This document shows, one piece after another, positions 1 through 10,833 of a stretch of DNA of 64,000 bases. Numbering within the stretch: the first letter of the stretch is position 1; every line of letters begins with the position of its first letter. The position numbers and the translations under genes are program-made. This stretch comes from JACKBK01 sp963707275 (GTDB taxonomy: Bacteria; Chloroflexota; Anaerolineae; JAAEKA01). The notes under the pieces were generated by a model, which ran no database searches, was not told where the DNA came from, and saw only the letters and a list, made by a program, of their open reading frames with translations. The stretch lies in contig CAVPPH010000006.1 of assembly GCA_963707275.1 (NCBI GenBank), positions 186,001 to 250,000 on the forward strand, read 5' to 3'.

Positions 1-27
1 CTGCTGAGAAACCATTGGAGTGGAAAG

Positions 28-2305
28 ATGAACCGTCGAAGTGCTTTACTGCTATTGATTTTGCTGGCGTCCCTGGTGACGCCCTCTGTGGCCCTGGCGG
101 AGCCGGGCGACACGAACTGCCTGTATCCCTCGCCAACCGACCGTTTCGGAATCACCGTCTATTCTGATCAGGAAATCACCGACTACAATACGCGATTGCT
201 GAGGGCCGGACGCTACCTTAACTGGCGGGCCGATTTGGAACCGGCGCATCCCGGCGCGGTGGACTACTACTTCATGGTCCGCGTCAATGAACATGGCTTC
301 TGGCCCGCCGGCGAAGACGTGAAAGCCATTGCGCGCAACAATCCGGGCGGCATCTGGATCGTCGGCAACGAGGCCGATGTTATTTGGCAGGACAACACCA
401 GCCCGGAAAGCTACGCGCGCAACTTCCACGACGCCTACACCACAATCAAGGCGGCAGATCCCACGGCGCGCTTCGTGATCAGTGGTATCGTCCAGGTCTC
501 GACACTGCGCCTGGCCTGGCTGGAGCGGGTCTGGAACAGCTATCGCTCAACCTACGGCGTCGATATTCCGGTAGATATCTGGAACATCCACACTTACCTC
601 GCCAACGAGATGCACCAGGAATGGGGCTTCGAGGTTCCGGCCGGCATCCCTAACGCGGTGGGCTACTCTGTGGGCATGGGCACCGACTGGACGCAGGTTG
701 CCGACGCCGGCGCCAGCGGCGGCACTGTCAACCGCAGCCGCACGCCCGGCGCTAAAGCCTATTTCGCCTTCAATGGCAACCAGGTCAAGGTCTTCCTGCG
801 CACCGGACCAGACAGCGGCATCGCCCAGATCTTTCTGGACCGGGCAACGACGCCGGCCGCCGAGATCGATCTCTACGCCGCCACGCCGGGAACGGTCAGC
901 CGCACGTTCACCAACCTGATCCCGGGGGGCGGCGTGTTGGGAGAGCGCCACAACGTTCAAATCAAGGTGACCGGCAGCAAGAACCCGGCCTCCAGCAATA
1001 CATGGATACGGGTGGACGCGATGGAAGCGCCTTCCACAGCCAGCCTGCCCGGCGGCCGCTTTGAGGACAACAACCCCCTGCGCGCCAGGATCGAGACCAC
1101 AGTGGAAAACCACGACAATCTGACTCTGATCGCCCAGCAGATTCGTGACTTCCGCGGGTGGATGGACAGCCACGGCCAGCGCAACAAACCGCTGATCAAC
1201 ACCGAGTATGGCATTTTGATGACCGAGGATATCGGGTTCGGCTACCCGCGCGTCCGTACCTTCATGCTCAACAGCTTCGACCTGTTCCTCAACAACCTGT
1301 CGGATCCGAATCTGGGTTATCCAGAAGACGGCAACCGGCTCTTGCAGGAATGGTTCTGGTTTGCTGTCGGTATCAACGATTTTGAAGGGCGCGTCGTCAA
1401 CACTGGCCTCTTCGATGAAGACACCTATGCCATCAAGCCCCTGGGCACGGACTTCCGCAACTACACTCTGCCGATCTTCCAAGCCTACGCTGATCTGGAT
1501 ATGTTCCAACTGTCGGTGACGCCCTACTGGCCGCTCTTTGCTGGCGACCCAAGCCTGTTGCACGTTCAGGCGGACGTGCGCAATCGCGGCAACCAGGCCA
1601 GCGGCCCCTTTGACGTAAACTTCCGTGCAGGCAGCGGCACGTTACTGGCCACTCAGTCCCTCCCCGGTCTGCCCAAGCGCTTCGATCCCGGCTACATACA
1701 CACGCTGGAATACGACTGGAGCGTGCTCATGCCGGGGCCGCGTGGCGTACGCGCCATCGCCGACGAGGCCGACCAGGTTGTCGAACCCTGTGGAACCAAC
1801 AACGAGCGCTACGTGCAAGTAACCCCGCCCTCTGGCACCGACCTGGCGTTGAGCAACGTGCGAACGTCACCGACCGTTTTGCCAGCCGTGCCACCTGGCA
1901 CGACCATCACGGTTCCCCTGCGCGTCGACCTGCACAACCTGGGCGGCGTTGGGACGGCTGCCAGCCAACTCACCGTCAGGTTTTATCGCGGCAATCCCAG
2001 CTCCGGCGGTACGCTGCTCAACACCCAGACCCTGAACTCCGGGCAACGTCAGCCTGCCGGCGGTGATCGCCTACGACTGGCCGAACCAGGGACCTGGTTA
2101 CTACAACATCTTCGTTGTGGTAGATGGCGCGCCTGAAGAAACCAACCTGGCTAACAACACCGCTCACGCGACGATTGTCGTGCCGGCCGGCAACGCGTGG
2201 ATGCCGCTGATCAAGGATCATCGGCGGGACCTCGCGCCAGAAGGGCCTGAGGCGCCACTGCCGCAGTTGCAAAAGATGCTGCTGCCAGACGCCAGCCAGC
2301 AATAA
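28..2305 (+). CDS. Secreted GH-like TIM-barrel protein with CARDB-type domains (frameshifted)
   Basis: A signal peptide (residues 1-24, ending ALA) precedes a TIM-barrel-like region. GNE (GNEADV, about residue 113) and TEYG (about 392) resemble the acid/base and nucleophile Glu of clan-A glycoside hydrolases. A beta-rich, carbohydrate-binding-like insert lies between them (about 215-340). The C-terminal third is two CARDB-like Ig domains. The frame breaks at a GGG run at 2041-2043: removing one G joins codon 671 to the frame ending at 2305 and restores the last CARDB repeat. Probably an exported polysaccharide-binding or -degrading protein. The substrate is unknown, and the GH assignment is inferred from motifs only. 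Confidence 0.75.
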
Positions 2306-2431
2306 GTAACTGATCACTCGTCTTTCCCGTGGAGCTGGGAATCGACGCTTCACGAGCGCCAGATTTCCGCCTCTGCAGGCGTGACGTTAACGGTGAAGGC
2401 TGAACGACGCTGTAAACCAAGCGAGTACCTC

Positions 2432-3262
2432 ATGAAAACAGACGACAAACACACAAAGCCACCCAGCCGTCCAGCCACGCGTCGGCTGCTGCCCTGGATG
2501 GTGGTCATCATCGTGCTGGGAATCGCATTGCTGGCTGCCATGCCGGGCGCGTGGGCGCTGCCCAGCCAGTCGCCGGACTACCAGACCGTGCCGACGCTGA
2601 CGCCAACGCCGCCGCGCCCCGGTCCGACCAACACACCGCGCCCGGGCAGCCCGACCAATACGCCAGCACCGGGCCAACCTACCAACACACCGGCGCCCGT
2701 CCAACCGACCAACACACCAGCGCCGGGCGTAACAACGACCGCCACCGTCACCGCCACGCCCACACGGCCTGCCGGCGGCGTGCCCAGCCCGGTCCTGCCA
2801 GATCGCTGCTGGGCGATGCCGACCCCCGGCTTCTCGCCGCAGTCGGCGCAAGACGTCAGCATTGTCGCGGAAAGCGATCAATTCCTGGTAGTGCCCGGCC
2901 AGCAGGTTACGCTGCGCTATATCGTCGCCAACGAGGGCGACACCGACCTGACCGACCTGCTGGTCTGCGCACCCCTGGAGGCGATCCTCGGACGAGGCGC
3001 GGTCACGGCCAGCGACGGCGAGGCGAGACTGGTGGCCGACGGCCTGATCTTCGAGCTGGTTGAGCTGGCCGCGGGCGACTCGGCGCAGGTCGAGGTGCAG
3101 CTTACCGTGCCGGCCACCGCGCCGCTGGGCAGCGTGATCGAGAACCAGGCGTGGCTCTTCGCCGACGGCTTGCAGGCCAGCAGCGACCTGCTGACCTGGG
3201 CGCTGCCGCCAGCCTATCTGCCGCCCACCGGACACCGGGGATTATCCTGCGGCGAACGATGA
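2432..3262 (+). CDS. Exported PT-rich protein with DUF11-like domain
   Basis: I chose ATG 2432, which gives a basic N-terminus followed by one hydrophobic segment ending AWA (signal peptide or anchor). An NTPxPG-type Thr/Pro-rich linker follows (about residues 55-115), then one Ig-like domain resembling DUF11 (phrases such as TLRYIVANEGDTDLTDL). The protein ends shortly after an LPPTG pentapeptide with no hydrophobic tail, so it is either secreted or 3'-truncated. Its TGA lies 4 nt before the GTG of the next gene, so the two are probably cotranscribed. No enzymatic motif is seen; a surface structural role is inferred. Confidence 0.7.
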   Translation: MKTDDKHTKPPSRPATRRLLPWMVVIIVLGIALLAAMPGAWALPSQSPDYQTVPTLTPTPPRPGPTNTPRPGSPTNTPAPGQPTNTPAPVQPTNTPAPGVTTTATVTATPTRPAGGVPSPVLPDRCWAMPTPGFSPQSAQDVSIVAESDQFLVVPGQQVTLRYIVANEGDTDLTDLLVCAPLEAILGRGAVTASDGEARLVADGLIFELVELAAGDSAQVEVQLTVPATAPLGSVIENQAWLFADGLQASSDLLTWALPPAYLPPTGHRGLSCGER

Positions 3263-3266
3263 CGCC

Positions 3267-4790
3267 GTGCGCTCGCGACTGCTGGTCCCTGCCATCGTCT
3301 TCAGCAGCGCGCTGCTGGTCTATCTACTGACGATGCCGCCCGGGCTGACTTGGGCGCACGACAGCGCCGACGGCGGCGACCTGATCGCCGCCGTGGTGTC
3401 GGGCGGCGTGCCGCATCCCAGCGGCTACCCGACCTACGTATTGCTTGCAACTCCTCTGGCCCGCCTGCCGTGGCACACCCCGGCGTGGCGGGTCACGTTG
3501 CTTTCGGCGTTGACCGGTGCAGCCGCGGCAGCCTTTGTCGCGGCAACCGTGCAGGAATTGATGGGCCGAAGAACCGGTCGAGCAGCACTGGCCGCCCTTG
3601 TCGCTGGGCTAGCGTTGGCCTTCTCGCCCTTGTTCTGGGGTCAGGCCACCGTCGCCGAGGTCTATGCCCTGCACGCCTGCCTGGCGGCCGTGCTGCTGTG
3701 GATCGCCGTGCGCGGCCAGCAGTTCGGGTCGCCGCGCTGGCCCGCCGCCGCCGGGCTGATCTTCGGGCTGGCGCTGGGCAACCACCTGACCAGCATCTGG
3801 TTGGCGCCGCTGTTCGTGATCAGCGTGTTGACATCACAGGGTCGCTCGCGGGCCGTTGCCGCCGGGATCGGCGGACTTCTGGCCGGGCTGTGCGTTTACC
3901 TGGCGCTGCCACTGCGGGCCGCCGGCAACCCGCCCATCAACTGGGGCAACGCAAGCACCTGGGGCGGCTTCTGGTGGCTGGTCAGCGGTGAGCTTTACCG
4001 CGGCTTCGTCCTGGCCGTGCCGCTGGCAGCATTTCCAGGCCGCCTGGCTGCCGCTGCCGGTCTGCTGCTTCAGAGCTTCCTGCCCTGGGGCATGGCGTTA
4101 GTGGCCGTAGGCGTGCTGAGCTGGCCGCGCGCCTGGCGGCGGGTGAACGTTGCCATGCTGGCCAGCGCGGGCCTCGCGCTGGTCTGGGCGCTGAGCTACA
4201 ACACCAGCGACTCCTACCTGACCGTGCTGCCGGTTTGGCCTTTTGCCGCGGTATGGCTGGGTGTCGGCTTCGCCGAGTTGGCCGAATGGCTGAACGATGC
4301 CAGTCCGCGCGGCCGCTGGCTGGTCGTGGCGCTGGCCACCTTGATGATCGCGCTGCCGCTGATGTTCAATTGGCAGGCCAACGACCGCAGCCGCGATCGG
4401 AGCGCTGAGGAGTTTGTGGCGGGTGTCTTGCAGGTCGTGGAGCCGGACGCCGTCGTGCTGACTGCGGGCGACCGCGCGACTTTCGGGCTGTGGTATGGAC
4501 GATACGGCACGGGTGAACGGCCAGACGTGCTGCCTGTCAGCCGCGATCTGTGGGCGCTGACAAGCTACCGCGATGCAATCGGCGCTGCCCAACCCGCACT
4601 GGTGGCCGACACCATCGAAGCACTGATCGCAAATGCCACGGCAGCCGCCCGCCCCGTCTACATCGCGCAGGTTGACCAGGAACTGATTGACCTGCCAGAG
4701 CCGCCAGCCGGCGCGGACTGGGAATCGCTGAAAGGAACTCGCTGGCAGATCTACCGGCTGGCACAGACCGGCGAGAACTCGCAACAGTGA
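3267..4790 (+). CDS. DUF2723 multi-pass membrane protein
   Basis: A 507-residue polytopic protein with about ten hydrophobic helices. The N-terminal signature LTMPPGLTWAHDSADGGDL followed by HPSGYPTY is typical of DUF2723, a family related in fold to protein O-mannosyltransferases of the GT-C type. In that fold the Asp residues after the first helix face the lumen or periplasm. A soluble C-terminal region follows the last helix from about residue 370. Start is GTG, since no ATG is in frame nearby. It sits between secreted proteins and a DUF4012 gene, so a role in surface glycosylation is inferred, not shown. Confidence 0.85.
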   Translation: MRSRLLVPAIVFSSALLVYLLTMPPGLTWAHDSADGGDLIAAVVSGGVPHPSGYPTYVLLATPLARLPWHTPAWRVTLLSALTGAAAAAFVAATVQELMGRRTGRAALAALVAGLALAFSPLFWGQATVAEVYALHACLAAVLLWIAVRGQQFGSPRWPAAAGLIFGLALGNHLTSIWLAPLFVISVLTSQGRSRAVAAGIGGLLAGLCVYLALPLRAAGNPPINWGNASTWGGFWWLVSGELYRGFVLAVPLAAFPGRLAAAAGLLLQSFLPWGMALVAVGVLSWPRAWRRVNVAMLASAGLALVWALSYNTSDSYLTVLPVWPFAAVWLGVGFAELAEWLNDASPRGRWLVVALATLMIALPLMFNWQANDRSRDRSAEEFVAGVLQVVEPDAVVLTAGDRATFGLWYGRYGTGERPDVLPVSRDLWALTSYRDAIGAAQPALVADTIEALIANATAAARPVYIAQVDQELIDLPEPPAGADWESLKGTRWQIYRLAQTGENSQQ

Positions 4791-4838
4791 CCGCAAACAC
4801 TTGTCAGAAGACAGCGTATATGGTAGGGTATTGCCTCT

Positions 4839-6801
4839 ATGAGTGATTCCAGCTCCAACGCATACAGGCAGCCGGCGGGCCGATCAAAAGGCCGGATCGG
4901 CTGCCTTGTCATTGTCATCGTACTGCTGGCCGTGGTCGCATTCCTCGGCTTCCGCGCCTTTCGCGCCGCCACGGCTGCCCGGTCCGCGTTGCAGGAAGTG
5001 CGCGCGCTGCAAGAGTTGAACCGCGACGCGCTTGCCAGCCTCGATCCGGCTTCGCTGGTTGCGCTGCGCGACCGCTTCGCACGGCTGGAGGCTGACCTGA
5101 CAACGATCGAGACCCAGGCCGGCCCGTTCCTGCCGATCAGCAGGCGGCTGGGCTGGCTGCCCGGCGTCGGTGCGGAGGCGGCCGCGGCGCCGGAGCTGCT
5201 GCAACTGGGCAAGCAGACGGCTACCGCCGGGCGGGCAGCGCTGGACGGCGCAACCGCGGTGCTGGCGGCGTCGCAAGGCGGAGGAGATGGCTCGACCCTG
5301 GCGCGCGTCGCCGCGGCGCTGCAAGCCAGTGAACCAGACTGGATCGCGGCCGAGACGGCCTTGAACAACGTGGCCGACATCCGTTCACAGCTTGACACGT
5401 CCGCCCTCGACCCGCGCATCGCCGGCCCGCTGACGCAGTTGGACGCGTACCTGCCGCTGCTGGGAACAGCCGTGTCACTGGGCAAGGTCGCGCCGGCGCT
5501 GCTGGGCGCGCAACAGCCGCAAACGTATCTGTTGCTGGCGCAGAACAGCGAGGAGTTGCGCCCCACCGGCGGCTTCATCACCGGCGTCGGACTGATGAGC
5601 GTCGATGGCGGCGAGCTGGGCGCTCTGGACTTCAGCGACAGCTACTCGGTATTCAACCCCGACGTCGACCATCCGCTGGCCCCGCCCGATCTGGAGCGCA
5701 CCATGGGCGCACAGATACTGGTCTTTCGCGAACTCCAACTGGTCTGCCGACTACCCGACCGCTGCCAGCGTCGCCCAGTCGCTCTACCAACTGGACACCG
5801 GCACGGCCACCGACGGCGTCTTTGCCTTTGACATCGAGGCGACGCGCCGCATCGTCGGCGCGCTGGAACCGCTGGAGCTGCCGGGCTATGCGGAGCCGGT
5901 GACATCGCAGAACCTGGTGGCCGCCATGCGCGAGGTCTGGGAGGCGCCGGTGGATATCGAGACGACTGTCGCCGACCGGGCGACCTCTGAGTGGTGGCGA
6001 CACCGCAAGGATTTCATGGGCGATCTGGCCGCGGCGGGCCGGGCCAAGGTCGAGGCGGGCGATGTCGATTTTGGCAAGCTGGCGCAGGCGCTCTACGCCA
6101 GTTTGCAGGAGAAGCACATCCTGCTCAGCGTCAATGACCCGGCCACCATGGCGCTGCTGGAAAACAGCGGTTGGGCTGGCGCAGTCGATCCCGGCGACGC
6201 GGACTATCTGCTGGTCGTTGACAGCAACGTCGGCTGGAACAAGGTCAACGCGCTGGTGGACCGCAACACCCGCTACACCGTGCGCCCGCGACCCGATGGC
6301 AGCGCGGAGGCCGAGCTACGGCTGGTCTACAGCCACCGCGGCCAGCCGGTCGACGGTCCCTGCGTACAGGAGACTCGCTACGGCGACAGCTACGACGACC
6401 TGCAGCGCCGCTGCTATTTCAACTACCTGCGCGTCTACGTGCCTGCGGGCGCTCAGTTGCTGGACGCTCAGGGCTTCGAGCAGGACAGCGTGCAACAGGC
6501 GCCGGGCGAGGCAGGCAGCACGATTCTCAGCGGGTTCGTAGTGACACCATCAGGCACCGAGCGCGAGGTCGTGCTGCGCTATCAACTGCCGGCCAGCATG
6601 GTTCAGGACGGCCTCTACAACCTGCGACTACAGAAGCAAGCCGGCGTGCCAGCCTGGCCGGTCGAGATCGCGATCGATGATCCCGCGGGTGTCTGGCGGC
6701 TGGTCGAGGGCGAGGCCCGCGCCAGCGAGGACGGGTCGAGCACCACGCTGCGATTGGCGAACGATATGGATCTGGCGTTTCGCAGGGGCGCCGCACAGTG
6801 A
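4839..6801 (+). CDS. DUF4012 family membrane-anchored protein (frameshifted)
   Basis: One N-terminal transmembrane helix (about residues 22-40) is followed by a coiled-coil-like Leu/Ala-rich stretch and the DUF4012 hallmark YLLLAQNSEELRPTGGFI (about 228-245). An extra T in the TTT run at 5724-5726 breaks the frame; removing it gives VFANSNWSADYP, the expected family continuation, and the protein then runs to 6801. The C-terminus is beta-rich. DUF4012 proteins are found in Gram-positive bacteria and Chloroflexi near polysaccharide genes; their biochemical role is unknown. The stop overlaps the next ATG. Confidence 0.85.
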
Positions 6802-7283
6802 AGAAGAGTATGATCCGAATTTTGGTTTTTTTCGCTATCCCCCTGCTGCTGCTCAGCCTGGCCGGCGAAGTCGCCGCGTCGGAGCTGGCAACCATCGGTG
6901 TGGCACAGGAACGACCCGGCCAGCCAATTGTCATCCGCTGGTCCACCGAAACCGAGGTGAACACGGCCGGCTTCAACGTCTACCGCGCCGAAAGCGAGGA
7001 CGGCCCATGGACCAAGATCAACACAGCGCTCATCCCCGGCTCGCCCGACCCGATCCGCGGCGGTTCCTATGAGTTCACCGACAGCGACGTGCTGGCCGGC
7101 GTCACGTACTGGTACGAACTGGAGGAGATCGAGCTGGGCGGCCAGGCAACCCGGCTGGAACGCACCAAGGCGGTGGCAAAAGGGCAGGGCCTGGGGTCGC
7201 TGCCGTGCGGCTCGGCGCTGCTGGCGCTGGGCGCGCTGGGACTGGTGATGACACGACGAGGCAAACGCGATGCAACCTGTTGA
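6798..7283 (+). CDS. Small Fn3-like secreted or anchored protein
   Basis: A 161-residue protein with a signal peptide (1-27), one fibronectin-III-like domain containing RWSTETEVNTAGFNVYR, and a C-terminal hydrophobic segment followed by RRGKR, typical of a membrane or sorting anchor. It overlaps the DUF4012 stop by 4 nt, and the next gene's ATG (7270) lies inside its 3' end, so the three genes are translationally coupled. The same WxTETEV Fn3 signature appears in the protein at 14917-16002. A surface structural role is inferred. Confidence 0.75.
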   Translation: MKKSMIRILVFFAIPLLLLSLAGEVAASELATIGVAQERPGQPIVIRWSTETEVNTAGFNVYRAESEDGPWTKINTALIPGSPDPIRGGSYEFTDSDVLAGVTYWYELEEIELGGQATRLERTKAVAKGQGLGSLPCGSALLALGALGLVMTRRGKRDATC

Positions 7284-8936
7284 ACTGCTGCTAATCAGCC
7301 CGCCGGATTATGCGACACGCGAGTTCCGTGGCGCGCAGCCGCTGGGCCTGGCCTATCTGGCCGCGGTCCTGCGCGAGCACGCCGGCATTGCGTGCGTCAT
7401 CCACGACGCCAACGTCAACGGGCCGCAGCCCTTCGATGAGTTGGTGCGCGACGACGCTGGCCTTTGTGGAAACAGCCAGAACCGCGGGCGGTCGGCCCGG
7501 TGGTAGGCATCTCCGCGGTGTCGCAGATGATCTATACCGCGACCCGGCTGGCGGCGGCGGTCAAGGCCATCCATCCCGACACGCTGATCATCCTGGGCGG
7601 CTACCACCCCACCTTTGCGCACCGCGAGATATTGCACGATTTCCCTGCCGTGGACCTGTGCGTGCGCGGCGAGGGGGAGCTGACGCTGCTGGAGATCATG
7701 CAGCGCTGGCAGGCTGCCGCGCCGGGTCGTGTCAGCGACTGGAGCGACATCGCCGGGGTGACGTGGCGGCAGGGCGGCGAGATCGTGGTCAACCTGAGCC
7801 GCGCCAACCTGTCGGACCTGGACGCGGTGCCGTTCCCGGCGCGCGAGCTGCTGCCGCCGCTGGACGCCTACCCGCCGTACGCCGACACGGTGGCCGGCGT
7901 CATGCGCCGCAAGGCGTCGATCATGTCGAGTCGCGGCTGCCCGTTCCACTGCAATTTCTGCTCGATCATCGCCTTCTACGGCGAGGCGGGCGGCAAGCCG
8001 TGGCGCGGGCGCAGCGTCGACAACGTGGTCGCGGAGATGGTGCACCTGGCCGAGACCTACGGCGCCAGCCACTTCGAGTTTCAGGACGACAACTTCTACG
8101 TGCGCCCTGAGCGCGCGCTGGCGATCGTCGAAACGTACGCGGCCACGGGTCGCGACTTCTCCTTCGCCTTCCTGACGCGCGCCGACCAGGTGGCGCGGGG
8201 CGAGCGTTTCTTCCCCGCGCTGCGCCAGGCCGGCTTGCGCTATGTCAGCGTCGGCATTGAGAGCGGCAGCGAGGCGTCGCTGGACCGGATGGTGAAACAG
8301 ACCGGCGTCGAGACCAACCGCAGGGCGTTGCAGATATTGCACGACAACGACGTGGCGGCGCAGGTCGAGTTCATCATGTTCGAGCCGGGCAGCACGCTGT
8401 CAGACCTGCAAGAGAATCTGCGTTTCATCGAGCAGCAGGGGTTGTTCGGCTACTTCCCGCCGTTGATCTTCGGCAGCCTGCTGTTGTTGCCAGGGACGCC
8501 GGTGCGCGAGCAGATCGAGCAGGCCACCGGCGTCACCGGTCCGGTGCATGACGCGCTGGGCTACGAGTTCCCCGATCCGGCGGTGACCCGTGTGTTCGAC
8601 CTGATGAACGCGTTCCAGCGGCGGCTGGGCGACGGCTGGTATCAACTGGCGTTCGAGCTGCTGGACGGCATTCCCGCCAACGAGATCGCGTTGCAGGGCG
8701 AGGCAGGCAACGGCGATGCGGGACGTTACCAGCGGCTGCTGGCCGAGCAGAAACTCGACTTCTTCGCCCTGACGCGCATCCCCTACGCCGTAATGCGCGA
8801 GGGGCTGCGTGTGGTGTCTTCAGGCGACAGCCTGCCGTCCGAAAGGCTGCTGGACCAGGCCGCGAGCCAGATGCTAAGCATCGAGCAGCGCCTGCGGGCG
8901 ACCCAGGCGGAGTTCGAAGATCGACTTGTTCGGTAA
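7270..8936 (+). CDS. B12-binding-domain radical SAM protein (frameshifted)
   Basis: The N-terminus (LLISPPDYA...QPLGLAYLAAVLRE) is a cobalamin-binding-type Rossmann domain, continuing as GISAVSQMIYTA and LGGYHPTF. The radical SAM core carries SRGCPFHCNFCS (CxxxCxxC, 4Fe-4S site), with the GIESGS element further on. Length and layout match the BchE/Mag-protoporphyrin cyclase-like superfamily, whose members do methyl transfers or cyclisations. One net deletion at about 7455-7475 separates the two frames. Substrate is unknown. Position after surface-protein genes hints at lipid or glycan modification, but that is speculation. Confidence 0.85.
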
Positions 8937-9635
8937 AGTCGAACTTCGAAGAGGCGACGCTTTAGCCGGGTCTGGTGTGAGGCGATACAGTTCGGAGAAG
9001 TAAGAATCCGCGGCTTCCGCTCAATCCGCGGTTGTCCGCTCCGAGAGCCGATAGTCGACAACCACAGATGTGGAGGAAAGCACGGATCGGAGGGAGCAAT
9101 CCGCGATTGCATCTTGAGAGCCTGCGGATCGCCCGGGTTGGGGACGATGGTGTCGGCCTGCGCGAAACGGCCTAGCTGCGGGTCGTAATATCTCGCGTTG
9201 TAAAAATACAGCCCGATTGTACGCCTTGGGCAGTCTTCGCGCTGGCCTGTAAAGCGCCATGTGGTCAGCGGTGTGCCGGTGGGGTTGCGCGTCTCGCCCC
9301 AGGGCTTGTAGAGCAGCTTGTCCAGCTCGACGCCGCTGCTGTTGGTGGTGATGTGGGTGCTGCCCCATGCATCACCGACAGAATCCCGCCCACACTTGGG
9401 CTGTCGCGCGCATTCTAGCAGAAAAGGCACGGGACTGCAATATAAATATTAAACATCGTCAAATTCGAGAACGAGCACGCAACAACGATGCATCGTGCCG
9501 CCGTACCAGAGTACTGCGACCAAGCCAAACGATATGGCGGCGCGTTTGCGGTTGAAACCGGTAAACTCGATCTTCTCCGCGGGCGCGTTTAGTGGGTGTG
9601 GCAGAAGATCGGCTTTGCGGAAAAAGTCGAATTTC
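8937..9635. other. Gene-poor interval containing only an Rhs remnant
   Basis: Apart from the Rhs fragment at 9116-9376, no credible coding region is visible. 9001-9115 holds repeated AATCCGCG-type words (for example AATCCGCGGCTTCCGC and CAATCCGCGGTTGTCCGC), a style of degenerate intergenic repeat. 9377-9635 is comparatively AT-rich in its middle (near 9440-9490) and shows no conserved product on either strand. This looks like decayed DNA between two transcription units. Confidence 0.5.
9116..9376 (-). pseudogene. Orphan Rhs/YD-repeat C-terminal core fragment
   Basis: About 87 codons on the minus strand encode the conserved tip of an Rhs repeat-associated core domain: ELDKLLYKPWGETR, TTWRFTGQRED, IGLYFYNARYYDPQLGRFA, then QADTIVPNPGDPQAL. 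Intact Rhs proteins run to more than 1000 residues and continue into a variable toxin or tip, but here no YD repeats precede and no tip follows. The surrounding frame stays open by chance. This is a relic of a larger Rhs gene, or a fragment mobilised by recombination. Confidence 0.8.
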
Positions 9636-10707
9636 TCAGGTTGAGAGAAAATTGGAGATGAAGCGGGGAACTTCGTTCAGGTCGTTGCCAAGGCGCAGGC
9701 GATAGCAGGGGATCGTTTCGACGGCATCCACGAGAAAGTCGAGTTGGCGGCGGGCGGAGTCCGGGTCATGCAAATCCAGACTGAAGGGCAGGACAGCGCT
9801 GAGCACATCACCGCGACCGATGCGCGCCAGCGAGGTGCCGGGCCGGCCGGTGATCTCCGGCACCATGATCGCAGCGACCTCGCCCCGGCGTGCAGCCTGG
9901 CCCGGATAAACAGCATCTACCATTGCCAGCCGCTTGCCGCTGCGATTGGCGACGGGCGCTGCAGCGGGTTGCAGTTCCGGGAACCAGGCCAGCGTCTGCG
10001 GTGTGACGTTGATGGTGCCCAGCAGCGAGACAGCCTCGGTCGCGCCACTTCCGTTCCGGCGCAGCAGCGTTGCGTCATCGCTGTAGAACTCGAACCCCTG
10101 CCTGATGCAAGACAGCATGGTGGTCGTCTTGCCGCTGCCGGACGCGCCGGTCAGCAACACGAACTCGACCATTGATGCCGACAGCGGCCGCGTGGATCAG
10201 ATGATATCCGCGCTGGCGCAGGTGCTGATAGAGGGTGATGAAGATCGACTGGTGGTAGTGGTCAGGCGGCCAGTCACGCGCGTTGCGGACGACGGCAATC
10301 GTTCGCGCTTGCGACTGATCGAGTCCGGTCAGGACTGCATCCCCGTGCGCGGTAAACAGAAAGGGCGGCTCCAGATACTCGCCGGTTTCCTGCTCGGCCG
10401 ATTGGCGCTGCGGCGACCATGGCATGGCTACCCACGCTGAGTCACGCCCGCACGCATCCACCCAGTCGATGGTGAAGCTGACAGCCTGCTGTCCAGGCTC
10501 CGTCAGCACATGGGCCAGCGGCGCGAGGAGCCTCTCCTGCAAAAAATCGCCGCCACTGCGAAACCGTCCTACCGTTCCTCCCAAATCAACAAAAAACTCG
10601 TTGGGCTGAAGATTGCCTGAGACAGCCGGCTGTGACGGGTGGGCCGCCTCATCAAAGACGGTTGTCAGGTGCTGGTAGTATTGGCGCGCTGAGGACAACG
10701 GAGTCAC
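9636..10707 (-). CDS. HPr-kinase-like ATP-binding protein of a RiPP (lasso-type) operon (frameshifted)
   Basis: The N-terminal half (about 180 residues, VDWVD-like beta-rich region) leads to YHLIHAAAV, then Walker A TGASGSGKTT and the HprK-like FYSDD. One extra base near 10167 splits the gene; removing it reads GINGEFVLLTGASGSGKT. Relatives of HPr Ser kinase/PEP carboxykinase occur in lasso and PqqD-linked peptide clusters, where characterised members (paeninodin type) phosphorylate the precursor. Start is uncertain: the frame is open to TTG 10737, but that codon lies in the upstream terminator tail, so GTG 10707 is preferred. Third gene after the PqqD and precursor genes. Substrate assignment is inferred. 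Confidence 0.8.
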
Positions 10708-10735
10708 GATGCTGGTACAAGACAGAGTGAACGAC

Positions 10736-10769
10736 AAAAAGGGAAGTTGAAAAACAACTTCCCTTCATG
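10736..10769 (-). terminator. Intrinsic terminator or attenuator after the precursor gene
   Basis: On the minus strand, AAGGGAAGTTG and CAACTTCCCTT form a perfect stem around a T5 loop, followed by TTTTT. It lies between the precursor stop (10834) and the kinase gene, so it would cap most transcripts after the precursor and let a fraction through to the kinase. Confidence 0.85.
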
Positions 10770-10833
10770 TACACAAAGCAGACTACTGATTGGCTTGACT
10801 AACTTCCGTGGAAGCGGTTTCGCCGGACGTAGA

